A DNA stretch of 64,000 bases from Ruegeria atlantica (GCF_013032505.1 NZ_WQCG01000004.1:62001-126000); one strand, 5' to 3'. Positions 25,701 to 34,173 are shown, counted from the stretch's first letter. Translations and numbers: made by a program. The notes: generated by a model not told the origin, from the letters alone.

Positions 25701-26859
25701 TCATCGCTATCTCAGCACTGACAAGATGAACCAGATATTCGTCGACAGCCTTAAAACACACTCCAACGTGTGTCAGGGTTGTTTCAAGGCGCTATACACT
25801 TTGGCGTTCCGCACGGCTTTGGCCGAAGGCGCGCCTATGGTGGTGACAGGATTGTCCAGAGGGCAGTTCTTTGAAACACGGTTGACCCCTGACCTGTTTC
25901 GCAACGCAGCCCCAACGTGCTCCCAGCTGGACGATATGGTTACCAAGGCGCGTAAAGCCTATCACGCAAAAGATGACGCGCTTTCCAAGCTTTTGGAAAC
26001 GGATGACCTGAAGGATGGACGCTTTCTGGATCAGATCGAGGTGCTCGACATTTACCGCTACATCGACGTGCCCGTAGCTGAGATTTACGAGTTTCTTGAT
26101 AAGGAAACTGCATGGCAACGCCCATCGGACACTGGTAGGTCGACCAATTGCCTGATCAATGACACCGGGATCCACTTGCACAAGTCACGCGAGGGGTACC
26201 ACAACTACGCACTGCCCTATTCCTGGGATGTGCGCTTAGGTCACAAAACCCGCGAACAGGCATTAGAAGAGCTTAATGACGACATCGATACGCAGCGCGT
26301 CGAGGCGATCCTAGAAGAGATCGGATTTGACGAGCCCGTCAACCAACAGAAGCTATCCGTTTACGTGGCCGGTCGCGATATCGCGGAACAAGATGTTTGG
26401 CAGACACTAGAGGCCCATTTTCCAAGTGGCTTGCTGCCTGACGAAGTGGTTGTTCTGAAGGATATGCCGCTTAGCCCCAATGGAAAGGTTGATGCATCCC
26501 GTCTGCGCAATGGAAGCAGGCGGGGCGTGCAGCGCTCGGGTTTGGTTCCACCTGAGACGGAAACGGAACAAAAGTTGGCCGACATACTGTCTGCGGTGAT
26601 GGGTAAACTCCAGATCGGTGCGACCGATGACTTTTTCGATCTAGGCGTCGACAGCCTTGCCGCGATAGAGATTGCTATGAAGGCCAATGAACAGGGGTAT
26701 GCCCTGCCTGCGACCTCGCTGTTTGAATACCGAACCGTTCGAGCTCTGGCTGCACATGCAGACAGTTTGTCGTCAGTCAGCTTTGGGGAAGGCCCGGAAG
26801 AAGCCCTGCTCGATCTGGACGATGATGATCTTTCAAGCATCTCGGAGGCGCTGGGCTAA
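22753..26859 (+). CDS. NRPS (C-A-T) with an A domain interrupted by a PP-loop ATP-pyrophosphatase domain
   Basis: A 1368-residue NRPS. The condensation domain (about 1-420) has HHIVCDA at 132-138. The adenylation domain (from about 435) has A3 YVLFTSGSTGIPKG (578-591), A5 NEYGPTE (718-724), and A8 LGRADQQIKIGGVRFEVAEID (823-843). Then about 335 foreign residues (roughly 864-1198) intervene before A10 LSPNGKVD (Lys1245). The insert has CxxC pairs at 871/874 and 891/894, PP-loop SGGKDS (936-941), CxxC at 1007/1010, and further Cys1056 and Cys1133. The carrier serine is Ser1301 in DLGVDSLAA. The pocket code reads D-L-T-K-V-G-E-V-G-K, close to Asn codes. The ATG at 22753 follows GAGGTGG; the longer open frame has no support. 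Confidence 0.9.
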   Translation: MSHPLSESQLRFWKGHLLQPDLPSYNMAWRFDLNFEVDPDVFRRALFETVQDNEILRTVFREGTDAPIQVVKDAVEGLLECKDASQSPDAVIELERELDAWVQIPFDLRRETLRSQLIKLADDHWVWAVCQHHIVCDAQSGALLFDQVSQRYSAIDHDGVFTAEPLPSFFESPPLHNTAEVLAAPSPFYPSSPPYGSSAKRAGFSKRIAVEISQDIQDTLEHAVTQSEFRLFTPDLSKLAVYLTAYIGYLHRVTGDDQITVGLPSHNRLSSQDKRTLGPFVEVLPLTVELDAEDTLLDIHVKVKTGLGTFLRRAKPGAVATIDTSGISAVCNYIQAEFGSFAGKPATVKWLPSGAHDAGHAIRLHIMDFHGNGKPDLFLDVHEEILENVPARALQNHFLRVLKATVEVPDTRITALDIAADEKDRAIVFGRQNFAGAPETVLDAFSAQVIKSPDSIALSCTDDQITFRQLDRRSDQIAAYLIGLGIPRGSPIAINLPRSMDFILVMLGVLKASCSFVPIASNTPSARAEQIVKISGAAAVFVPSDDNRAFSCRSLNITLINADTPRTFERPSGGDLAYVLFTSGSTGIPKGVEVNHTNLSRYINWAAKTFTGNRPAHYAFFSSISFDLTLTSLFAPLATGGSIRIYPEHSDPDLAVLDVFTEDAVDVVKLTPSHLALACKQGHVVERIQTLVLGGENLTSQLCRKATQNLSPSLTLINEYGPTEAVVGAMHHTYDPDTDTELSIQIGSPAAGVSVSVRDKGMNLCPIGVTGEIVIGGRLAEGYLGAPSETQGKFLEDPKAIQGKVYRTGDLGRINRNGRFDYLGRADQQIKIGGVRFEVAEIDRVLRQLPNVNAVHVSFGSVPSTGRNKQCKTCGLTDSVPGVDFVENDLCQICAEFDNYKARAQAYFKDEPALQREIARAAEASTGKYDAVMMLSGGKDSTYAAYRLADYTSRVLAVTLDNGYISEKSKTNIQRVADDLGWDHRYLSTDKMNQIFVDSLKTHSNVCQGCFKALYTLAFRTALAEGAPMVVTGLSRGQFFETRLTPDLFRNAAPTCSQLDDMVTKARKAYHAKDDALSKLLETDDLKDGRFLDQIEVLDIYRYIDVPVAEIYEFLDKETAWQRPSDTGRSTNCLINDTGIHLHKSREGYHNYALPYSWDVRLGHKTREQALEELNDDIDTQRVEAILEEIGFDEPVNQQKLSVYVAGRDIAEQDVWQTLEAHFPSGLLPDEVVVLKDMPLSPNGKVDASRLRNGSRRGVQRSGLVPPETETEQKLADILSAVMGKLQIGATDDFFDLGVDSLAAIEIAMKANEQGYALPATSLFEYRTVRALAAHADSLSSVSFGEGPEEALLDLDDDDLSSISEALG

Positions 26860-26860
26860 C

Positions 26861-29800
26861 ATGGGATATCCGCAAGGTGTAGCCGACATACTTCCGCTGT
26901 CTTCCGCCCAGCGCGGGATATTGTTTCATGTCGATGACGAGGCGCAGCTACACGGACAATATGTAGCTGTAGTCAGCTGCACGTTGCGGGGCCCTCTGGA
27001 CCCAAAGCAGCTGAAAGTTGCGATGGAGTCTCTTGTAAAAGCGCGCGACGTATTCCGAACCGGTTTCCTTTGGAAGGGTGTGAAGCAACCTGTTCAGGTC
27101 ATCCAAGAACAGGTTAGCCTGCCGTGGACCGAATTGGATTGGACTGAGCATTCAGGTTTTGAACAGCGTTTCGACGACCTTCTGAAACTTGAGCAGCTAC
27201 AGCAATTTGATTTGAAAAGCCCTCCTTTGATGGCAGTTACACTGATCAAGGAAGCGCAAGATTGCTGGCGGTTTGTGTGGACAATTCATCACCTTATCAG
27301 CGATGGCTGGTCGACCGGCGTTTCGATTAGAGATCTCTTCGACCTTTACCATGGAAAAAGCCCTGCCGGTTCGATTGCGCCAAGTTTCAAAACCTATCTG
27401 ACCTGGCTCAAAAAACAGGGTCCACTGACGGACACTGCGTTTTGGACCGATTACTTTGTGGGCTTGGAAGCGCCCTGCTTGCTTCCTGAACTGGACAGCC
27501 GAATTCAGTCTCCGACCCAGGTCTCGTACGCCGAGCGATTAGGCAGCGACTTGATGGAGAGCGTAAATCGGGCTTCGGCAGAATTGAAGGTCACACCAAA
27601 TACGGTTTTGTCAGTGGCTTGGGCATTGGTCTTGCGCAGGTATCTTGGGCAAAACGACATCGTGTTTGGTACCACGACTGCAGGACGTCCACCTGAAATC
27701 CCCAATATTTCTCAAGCCGTTGGTGCATTCATAAGCACACTGCCAGTACGTTTCAAAATTGATCCGTCCCAACCAGTGGGCGCGCTCCTACAAGACCATG
27801 CTAGCACCGAGTTGAAACGACTAAAACATGAGCACGCCTCGCTCGCAGACGTTCAAAGCTGCGCCCCGTTCGCCAGTGGAACCCCCGTTTTCGATACGCT
27901 GTTTGTGAATGAAGGCGTTCAGAAACAAGATTTCGTCTTTGACGACATTGAGATCACTGGTCTTAAGACAGCGCAGTTCAGCAATTATCCCTTAGCGCTT
28001 CTTGTGACGCCGCAGAAAGACTTCGATGTTGAAGTCTATTTCGACCCAGAACGTATCTCCGCGGAAGCCGTTCAGTCGTGCCTTGAAAGCTACAAACGCG
28101 TCCTGTTTGCAATTGCCAATGATCCTACAACGCCAATACGTAATCTGATGAAAGACGGTGCTAACCCGATTTACATCGTACCCGCGCCAAAAGCTGAAAC
28201 TGTCATACATCGCTTCCTGCAACACGCTGACGCTTCGCCAAATGCGGTCGCAATATCTGACAACCACCAAACGGTAACTTATTCCGAACTGTCGAAACGC
28301 GCGCGGCAACTAGCCTTTTCACTGCGCAAAGCTGGCGTGACTGAAGAAGATATAGTCCCTGTGGCTTTGCCGCGTGGGGTGGATGCAATTGCCGCCTTTT
28401 TGGGCGTGATGATGTCAGGTGCAGCATATGTTCCGCTGGATCTGAATTATCCGGAAATACGTCTCTCGCAGATGATGGAAACGGTCAAGCCACAGTTCAT
28501 TGTGACGTCACGAGCGTCGCAAAATAACCTGCCCACGAAATCTGCTCATCCTGTTCTAATTGACGTGATCGATCAGGCGATGCACCCGGACGAAGTTAAG
28601 CTCGGTGCGCGTGCCTATGTCATGTTCACGTCCGGGTCAGAAAACAAACCCAAAGGTGTGGAGATCCCTCACTCAGCGCTGGCCGTATCAACGGTCGCGC
28701 GAGACGAGGTTTACGGTGCTGCGCCAGAAGTCTACCTATTGCTGTCCTCTTTGGCGTTTGACAGCTCTGTTGCCGGAATTTACTGGACCCTTTGCACTGG
28801 TGGGCATTTGGTCGTCGCCGAGACACGCGCCGAGCAAAATCCGAACCAGTTAGGAGAATTGATCTCCCGACACAGGGTGACCCATACTCTGTGCCTGCCG
28901 AGTCTAGCTCGTGCGCTTCTGATGTCTGTTCCGCAAAGTGATTTGCAAAGCCTACAGGTTCTAATCGCTGCAGGAGAGGCACTCTACGACCGCCTGCCTC
29001 ACGAATTAAAAGAGTTGCTGCCCAATTGCGTATTGATGAATGAGTATGGGCCGACGGAGGGTACGGTTTGGTGCACTTCGTTTGATGCTACCGCTTTTGA
29101 AGAGGGCCCGATTGTTCCAATTGGGAAGGCAATTCCAGGAACCTGGGTGGGCGTCTTCGATAACGATGATTGTCCCGCTGAACCGGGGATGACCGGTGAA
29201 ATCATTGTTGCTGGCGACACAGTCGCAAATGGCTATCTACACGATACGGAAAAAACACAAAATCGGTTCTTTGCAATTGGAGGTGAAGGCATCCGGGCAT
29301 ATAGAACAGGCGATCTTGGGGTTGCTGACGCCTCGGGATGCATCACATTCTTGGGCCGCCGTGACAAACAAGTCAAAATACGCGGACATCGAGTCGAGCT
29401 TTCGGAAATTGAGGCTGCTGCTCAAGTTGTCACTGAACAACGCCGTATAGCTGCCGTTTCGTTGGCGCTTGCGGGCTCCAACAGTATTATCTTGGCGATA
29501 GAATGCGGATCCAGCGACCCGATTTGTGAGGCCACCGCACGTCACATTAAGGCCAGTCTTCCAGAACCGTTCCATCCAAGTTCGGTTGTTGGCGTCGAAG
29601 TGTTTCCTATCCTTCCGAACGGAAAGCTGGATCAAAACGCACTTAAGGCCATAGTCACCGAGCACCTGCAATCTAACGTTGGCGCCCCCCCGAAGACAGA
29701 GCTTGAGGAGCAAATAGCCGCAATTTTTTCCGAAACGCTGAATACGCCATGTCAGACGAGAAACGGCAATTTCTTTGATTTGGGTGGCGACAGTTTGGCG

Positions 29801-30685
29801 ACGCTTTCGGCTTATGCCAGGGGTTGCGAGCAAGGAATTCGCTTTGAACCAACCGATCTTTTTAGTTGCCCAACAGTTGCTGAATTGGCCAAAAGGGTAG
29901 CCGAAAGACGCGCGGGTGAGGTGTTCTCTGGGAGCGAAAACGCTATTCAGATTTCCAGCCAAGGAACGAGCAAAACAACAGTCTTAATTGTACATTGCTC
30001 TGTCAATTTCAGCCGGTATATGGCCCGAAGCTTGGGTCCAGACCATTCTGTTGTCCATATCCCAAGCCATCGGACAGAAGGTACTCCCGTCCCGTTTGAC
30101 TGGTCTGTCAGCGACTTGGCATCCGAAGCTATTTCTAATCTTAAACAGACCAATAAGACCGGTCCATTTGTTCTGTGCGGGTATTCCGCCGGATGTCCGA
30201 TTGCCATGGAAATGGCAAGACAATTGGGGCAGGAAAAAACCCTTGGTATGGTCCTATTGGACCCTCCATTCAAAATGGTCGGGGCAGAACCGGAATTGCA
30301 GCCCTTTTACTTTCGCACGTACAAGAGACTGCGCTACATCATCAAAGGCTGGAAGCGACACTTTAGAGCACGGCGCGTCGTTCCTGAAATCAAGCGCATT
30401 CTAGCTGAGCAACCTGAAGCCGAAGAAGCAAGGATCAGGGGTGTCGAAATTGCCCACGAATTGGCAATCAGTGATTTTCGCGTGCCTCGCTTTGATCCCC
30501 CGGCACACGTGTTTTTGTCACGCGGCAATCCCTCTCTGAGGGGCGGTGACGTTTTGGATACGCACTTACGCGACAAACGCCTTTACAGCCTGGACATGAA
30601 GCATGTGGAACTCATGAGCCGACCGGACGTTTTTGCATCGATCGCTTCTGTGATTTCGGAATGCGTAGACCAAAGAACTCGATAG
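26861..30685 (+). CDS. NRPS termination module (C-A-T-TE)
   Basis: A 1274-residue NRPS beginning one base after the stop of the previous gene. The condensation domain carries HHLISDG (143-149); the adenylation domain A3 reads MFTSGSENKPKGVEIP (from 588), A5 NEYGPTEG, A8 GRRDKQVKIRGHRVELSEIE, A10 LPNGKLDQ. The carrier serine is Ser978 in DLGGDSLAT. The C-terminal thioesterase of about 270 residues has GYSAG (nucleophile Ser1109), an Asp in LLDPP and a late His near KHVELM. It adds the last residue and releases the product. I read the pocket as D-S-A-C-I-A-E-V-W-K, which I cannot assign. No epimerase domain is present. Confidence 0.9.
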   Translation: MGYPQGVADILPLSSAQRGILFHVDDEAQLHGQYVAVVSCTLRGPLDPKQLKVAMESLVKARDVFRTGFLWKGVKQPVQVIQEQVSLPWTELDWTEHSGFEQRFDDLLKLEQLQQFDLKSPPLMAVTLIKEAQDCWRFVWTIHHLISDGWSTGVSIRDLFDLYHGKSPAGSIAPSFKTYLTWLKKQGPLTDTAFWTDYFVGLEAPCLLPELDSRIQSPTQVSYAERLGSDLMESVNRASAELKVTPNTVLSVAWALVLRRYLGQNDIVFGTTTAGRPPEIPNISQAVGAFISTLPVRFKIDPSQPVGALLQDHASTELKRLKHEHASLADVQSCAPFASGTPVFDTLFVNEGVQKQDFVFDDIEITGLKTAQFSNYPLALLVTPQKDFDVEVYFDPERISAEAVQSCLESYKRVLFAIANDPTTPIRNLMKDGANPIYIVPAPKAETVIHRFLQHADASPNAVAISDNHQTVTYSELSKRARQLAFSLRKAGVTEEDIVPVALPRGVDAIAAFLGVMMSGAAYVPLDLNYPEIRLSQMMETVKPQFIVTSRASQNNLPTKSAHPVLIDVIDQAMHPDEVKLGARAYVMFTSGSENKPKGVEIPHSALAVSTVARDEVYGAAPEVYLLLSSLAFDSSVAGIYWTLCTGGHLVVAETRAEQNPNQLGELISRHRVTHTLCLPSLARALLMSVPQSDLQSLQVLIAAGEALYDRLPHELKELLPNCVLMNEYGPTEGTVWCTSFDATAFEEGPIVPIGKAIPGTWVGVFDNDDCPAEPGMTGEIIVAGDTVANGYLHDTEKTQNRFFAIGGEGIRAYRTGDLGVADASGCITFLGRRDKQVKIRGHRVELSEIEAAAQVVTEQRRIAAVSLALAGSNSIILAIECGSSDPICEATARHIKASLPEPFHPSSVVGVEVFPILPNGKLDQNALKAIVTEHLQSNVGAPPKTELEEQIAAIFSETLNTPCQTRNGNFFDLGGDSLATLSAYARGCEQGIRFEPTDLFSCPTVAELAKRVAERRAGEVFSGSENAIQISSQGTSKTTVLIVHCSVNFSRYMARSLGPDHSVVHIPSHRTEGTPVPFDWSVSDLASEAISNLKQTNKTGPFVLCGYSAGCPIAMEMARQLGQEKTLGMVLLDPPFKMVGAEPELQPFYFRTYKRLRYIIKGWKRHFRARRVVPEIKRILAEQPEAEEARIRGVEIAHELAISDFRVPRFDPPAHVFLSRGNPSLRGGDVLDTHLRDKRLYSLDMKHVELMSRPDVFASIASVISECVDQRTR

Positions 30686-31140
30686 CTTCAAGACTCTAAC
30701 AACACAATCAAACTGTCTTACGTCAATGACATACGGTAATGTCGATTTGTCATTTGGTGAGTTTCGCGTGCTCCAGTTCCTCAAAACAGCCGCGGCAACC
30801 ATCTAGCGCAGCGCATCGTGGCAAAAGATATGAGTTGGGCGCCGAGTAAATCCCATCAAAAGAAATTAACTACAATTGTGTGTGGTTCATTATGGCGCGG
30901 CGTGGAGAGCGCTGGAATAGCCATTTTAACTAACTTTTGATCGGTGGGTCGCAGGTTCGAATCCTGCACGGCTCACCACTTCTTTAATTTTCCATCCTTG
31001 CTACAAAGTGATCAAAGAAGCGCCGTAGCATTCATTGTATGTAGGGATCTGATTTCAGCCGAAAGAAAATAGTGGATCGTTCGTCCGTTCACAGCTTGGG
31101 AATGGACTCATCCTGAACACCTGCGAAAAGAATATTTAGC
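30686..31140. other. Island right border, intergenic
   Basis: About 455 bp without a gene between the NRPS stop and the stop of the GMC oxidoreductase. It holds the tRNA-Lys remnant at 30928-30981. The sequence left of the remnant has no D-arm or acceptor partner, so it is not a second functional tRNA. No integrase fragment was recognised. Confidence 0.7.
30928..30981 (+). repeat. Right attachment-site copy (tRNA-Lys remnant)
   Basis: Matches 16770-16823 over 54 bp with three transitions (at 30932, 30939 and 30943); the final 38 bp through the CCA and ACTT are identical. The T-arm and 3' acceptor strand are preserved, but the 5' half of a tRNA is absent. Confidence 0.92.
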
Positions 31141-32886
31141 CTAAGAAGCCCCCTTTTGCTTTAAGTGATCTGCAAGGCGAATCGATAGTGACATCATCAT
31201 AAGTGTTGGATTTGCGTGTCCCGTCGTTGGCATAACGGAACCGCCGGCAGCATAAAGTCCCTCAATATCTCGAATTCTCAAATCAGTTGTAACGACCCCT
31301 TCCCTTGGTGACAGTGACATTCGCGTGGTCCCCATGGTGTGCCCGACATCAAACATATCCGCCTGATCCGGCTTTCCATTGCGCAGCCACTCGGAAACCT
31401 GAGGGGACGGTAAGCCGCATTTCTTGAACTCGGATACAAAGTTCTTCCCCATTTGAAGCAGTGTGTGGCGCTCTTCAAAACCGGTCGACCAGTTTACCTT
31501 GGGTAGGTGTTGTCCCAGTTGATCTTGACGGTCTGAAAGCACGACTCTGTTTTCAGGATTGGGCGCTTGTTCGATTATTGCATGGGCCACGATGCCATCC
31601 AGCTTGTGTGGGAGCCCTCGATAACGAAATTCGCGGACAGAGGAATTTGGAAAGAGTGCAGCAGCAGCTTCGGCGATCTGATTGCGAACGGATTTGGGGA
31701 GCTTTCCGCTATTCAGTGCTTTCATTCCAGCGGCCTTAAGAGCAAAAACCGGGCTTCGCGCCACAAACATCACGTCTTGCAATCTGGATTGGCTCTTGCC
31801 GCCCAATAACCGACCTAACGCACTGACTGGATCTTCCTGAGAGCGTTCCTCCAGAAAAATGATAGCGCCGTTTAACAGCCTTTCGGTTCGCTGAATTGCC
31901 GGGGAGGTAGCAAGCCCACTAGAGTACATATGCGTGCGCCCACTTGCGGGGAGGCCAAAAAAGCCTAATCGCTGCGTCATTCTCTGTGCGTCGGAGGCGT
32001 CAAAATAACCGAGTTCCGCCTGTAGATGGTCACAAAGATAGCGTCCGACCAAGTCGAAACGGTTGCCCAAGCCATTTGGGTGAACATCGTTGGATACCAG
32101 CAGCAACCTTGCGTTTTCGATTGCTCCTGCTGACAGGACGCATCTTTCCGCATGGATTGTAACATTACGGATTTCTGGCGACAGCGTTGCAAAATTAACG
32201 CTTTCGAAACGGGTTCCAGTAGTGTCGACGTTTATCTTAGTTGCAGTAGCGTTGAGCAGAACACGCACGTTTTTGGCGGTCAAATTTGCGAATTCGCTCC
32301 CCATTCGCAAAAGGTCGAGAGGGTTTTCTCTGCCACGCGAAAACTGCCAGAAACAATCCTCGAATACCGCCGGGTCGATTGAAGGTTGCGCCGGAGTCGT
32401 CCCTAAAAGCTCCCACAAAGCAGAGTCGTATACCTGTGGACCAAGGTTAAGTATTTGTCCGGCTCGCTCGATATATGGTGCAAGCTTGCGCTTTGAAATC
32501 GGCCAGCCCGAGCCGGTAACCCATTCCCGCTGCTGATAGTCGATTTCGCTGAAAGCTGCAGACTTCCCAGCCCACGCCAATGTGGACCCACCGAGGCCGC
32601 TACACCGGACGCCGAATGGCTGGCTGTCTTGATCCCAATGTGTCGCCAGACCTGAATTGAATTTGGCCCGAGCTTGGGATCGAACTGCATCGGGCATGTC
32701 CACGGTGTTGAGCGCTGAATGTTCAGGTGTTTCTTGTTGCAGACCACTTTCGGCCACGACCACATTTAGACCTGACTCGATCAACTCTCGGGCATTGGAC
32801 AAACCGCAGGCTCCGCCGTCGACGATCAGTACGTCTGTTCGGATCACCTGTTCATACGGTACATCTTGAAGTTGAATAATTTCCAT
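31141..32886 (-). CDS. GMC-family FAD oxidoreductase
   Basis: A 581-residue glucose-methanol-choline-type oxidoreductase. Near the N-terminus VLIVDGGACGLSNARELIESG is the Rossmann FAD site, with Asp in place of the first Gly of GxGxxG; GLGGSTLAWAGK and CVLSAGAIENARLLL are typical of the family. The C-terminal active-site region reads DVGHTMGTTRMS and then YAAGGSVMPTTGHANPTLMM. Homologues act on alcohols or sugars, and one in a polysaccharide locus may oxidise a sugar or lipid carrier; the substrate is unknown. It is divergent from the aminotransferase gene and lies just outside the island. Confidence 0.87.
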   Translation of the reverse strand: MEIIQLQDVPYEQVIRTDVLIVDGGACGLSNARELIESGLNVVVAESGLQQETPEHSALNTVDMPDAVRSQARAKFNSGLATHWDQDSQPFGVRCSGLGGSTLAWAGKSAAFSEIDYQQREWVTGSGWPISKRKLAPYIERAGQILNLGPQVYDSALWELLGTTPAQPSIDPAVFEDCFWQFSRGRENPLDLLRMGSEFANLTAKNVRVLLNATATKINVDTTGTRFESVNFATLSPEIRNVTIHAERCVLSAGAIENARLLLVSNDVHPNGLGNRFDLVGRYLCDHLQAELGYFDASDAQRMTQRLGFFGLPASGRTHMYSSGLATSPAIQRTERLLNGAIIFLEERSQEDPVSALGRLLGGKSQSRLQDVMFVARSPVFALKAAGMKALNSGKLPKSVRNQIAEAAAALFPNSSVREFRYRGLPHKLDGIVAHAIIEQAPNPENRVVLSDRQDQLGQHLPKVNWSTGFEERHTLLQMGKNFVSEFKKCGLPSPQVSEWLRNGKPDQADMFDVGHTMGTTRMSLSPREGVVTTDLRIRDIEGLYAAGGSVMPTTGHANPTLMMMSLSIRLADHLKQKGAS

Positions 32887-33048
32887 ATTGTTGAGTTGGA
32901 GCGCTTTTTATCTGGCGCGATTGGAAAAAGTTAATTGGTGGATTTTGCGAGTAAATTAGAGATGAATATTGGAAAATTCTTTTAGCGATCTGTAAACCTT
33001 CGCACGGCCATCCCAAACCAGGGACAGAGGAACGGTCGCGTACAGCGT

Positions 33049-34173
33049 TTGGGATTTAGTGAGTGGTTGGCAGCGGGAACAGCGATCGCTCGGGGTGATC
33101 TGCTTCGAATCTCTGGGTCTGGCCAATATTGTCGTCGTTTTGAGCAACGAAGGTCCGAACTGACCGGAGCGAAACAAACGCTTATGGTTGAGAGCGGAAC
33201 TTCGGCCCTTACCGTGGCCCTTGCATCTTTGGGTGTCGGGCCCGGTGATGAGGTTCTGCTTCCCGCATATACATGGATGGCAAGCGCGGCGGCAGTTGTC
33301 CACGTTGGGGCGGTGCCAATTCTGGTCGAAATTGATGAGACTCTGTCGATTGATCCAAAGGACATAGAAAACAAAATTTCACCCTACACACGGGCGATTT
33401 TGCCGGTGCACATGAGCAACCGCCCGTGCAACATGGACGCAATAATTAAAACCGCGAAAAAACATGGTTTATTGGTTGTAGAGGATGCGTGCCAGGCAGT
33501 CGGGATAAAGTACAGGGGTCAGTACTGCGGAGCAATTGGCGACGCCGGCGCCTTCAGTTTCAATCAGCACAAAAACATAACCATCGGCGAAAGCGGCGCA
33601 GTTTTGTTAAGCAGCGATCACGACTACTTTCGTGCGTTTAACTACCACGACATCGGGATTTCCTATCGGAATGATGCGTTTACCGAACCCTCTCCTTTGT
33701 TCATTGGGCTGAATCTGCGGGCAAACGAGATTTCTGGTGCCATGATGAATACGCAACTGTCTAAACTGCACCGCGTTATCTCACGTATGAAGCGGCGATA
33801 CGAGGTGGTGACAGAAGCGCTAGAAAAAGGTCGCTTCCCCCTCGCTCCACAAAATGACCCCGAGAATGCACTTGGTGTCGTCGTTACATTTGATACGGAA
33901 AACGAAGCCGGGGCTTTTGCCGAACGCCGCGGGGTTAGTCGTGTTTTTGACAGCACTAAGCACGTTTATTCAAACTGGGATCCGATCCTTGAAAAAAGGA
34001 CCTTCCATCCAAAGGTCGATCCTTGGGCATGGGCGCAACGACCGATCGAATATGCTCCGGACATGTGCCCGCGAACACTGGATATTTTGCGGCGCAGTTG
34101 CCGGGTCGGGATTGGAGAGCGATATCCACTCGCATTGGTAAAAATGGTCGCGCGCGATTTTTCCAAAGGATAA
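33049..34173 (+). CDS. DegT/DnrJ/EryC1/StrS-family PLP aminotransferase, N-terminus uncertain
   Basis: A 374-residue sugar aminotransferase-type protein. MVESGTSALTVALASLGVGPGDEV is the cofactor phosphate region, VVEDACQAVG holds the Asp for the pyridine nitrogen and FSFNQHKNITIGESGA the Schiff-base Lys. These enzymes aminate nucleotide-linked keto sugars. The only start in the open frame is a TTG at 33049 with no good ribosome site. An in-frame ATG at 32962, close behind GAG, is separated by a single TAG at 32983-32985, so either the TTG is used or the N-terminus has been cut by a nonsense mutation. Confidence 0.8.
   Translation: MGFSEWLAAGTAIARGDLLRISGSGQYCRRFEQRRSELTGAKQTLMVESGTSALTVALASLGVGPGDEVLLPAYTWMASAAAVVHVGAVPILVEIDETLSIDPKDIENKISPYTRAILPVHMSNRPCNMDAIIKTAKKHGLLVVEDACQAVGIKYRGQYCGAIGDAGAFSFNQHKNITIGESGAVLLSSDHDYFRAFNYHDIGISYRNDAFTEPSPLFIGLNLRANEISGAMMNTQLSKLHRVISRMKRRYEVVTEALEKGRFPLAPQNDPENALGVVVTFDTENEAGAFAERRGVSRVFDSTKHVYSNWDPILEKRTFHPKVDPWAWAQRPIEYAPDMCPRTLDILRRSCRVGIGERYPLALVKMVARDFSKG

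Larger units (their letters stand above)
16824..30981. mobile_element. tRNA-Lys genomic island carrying an NRPS gene cluster
   Basis: Segment of about 14.2 kb bounded by direct repeats of the tRNA-Lys 3' end. It contains one glycosyltransferase and a six-gene biosynthetic operon, all on the + strand, and appears more A+T-rich than the petABC region. No integrase, excisionase, transposase or conjugation gene was found, so the element is either a decayed island or is mobilised in trans. The boundaries are seen directly; that the island arrived by horizontal transfer is inference from the att duplication. Confidence 0.8.

Noticed and set aside
30881..30981. Possible second tRNA-Lys gene
   Set aside because: Only the anticodon arm onward is present; no D-arm or 5' acceptor strand can be found, so it is an attachment-site remnant.
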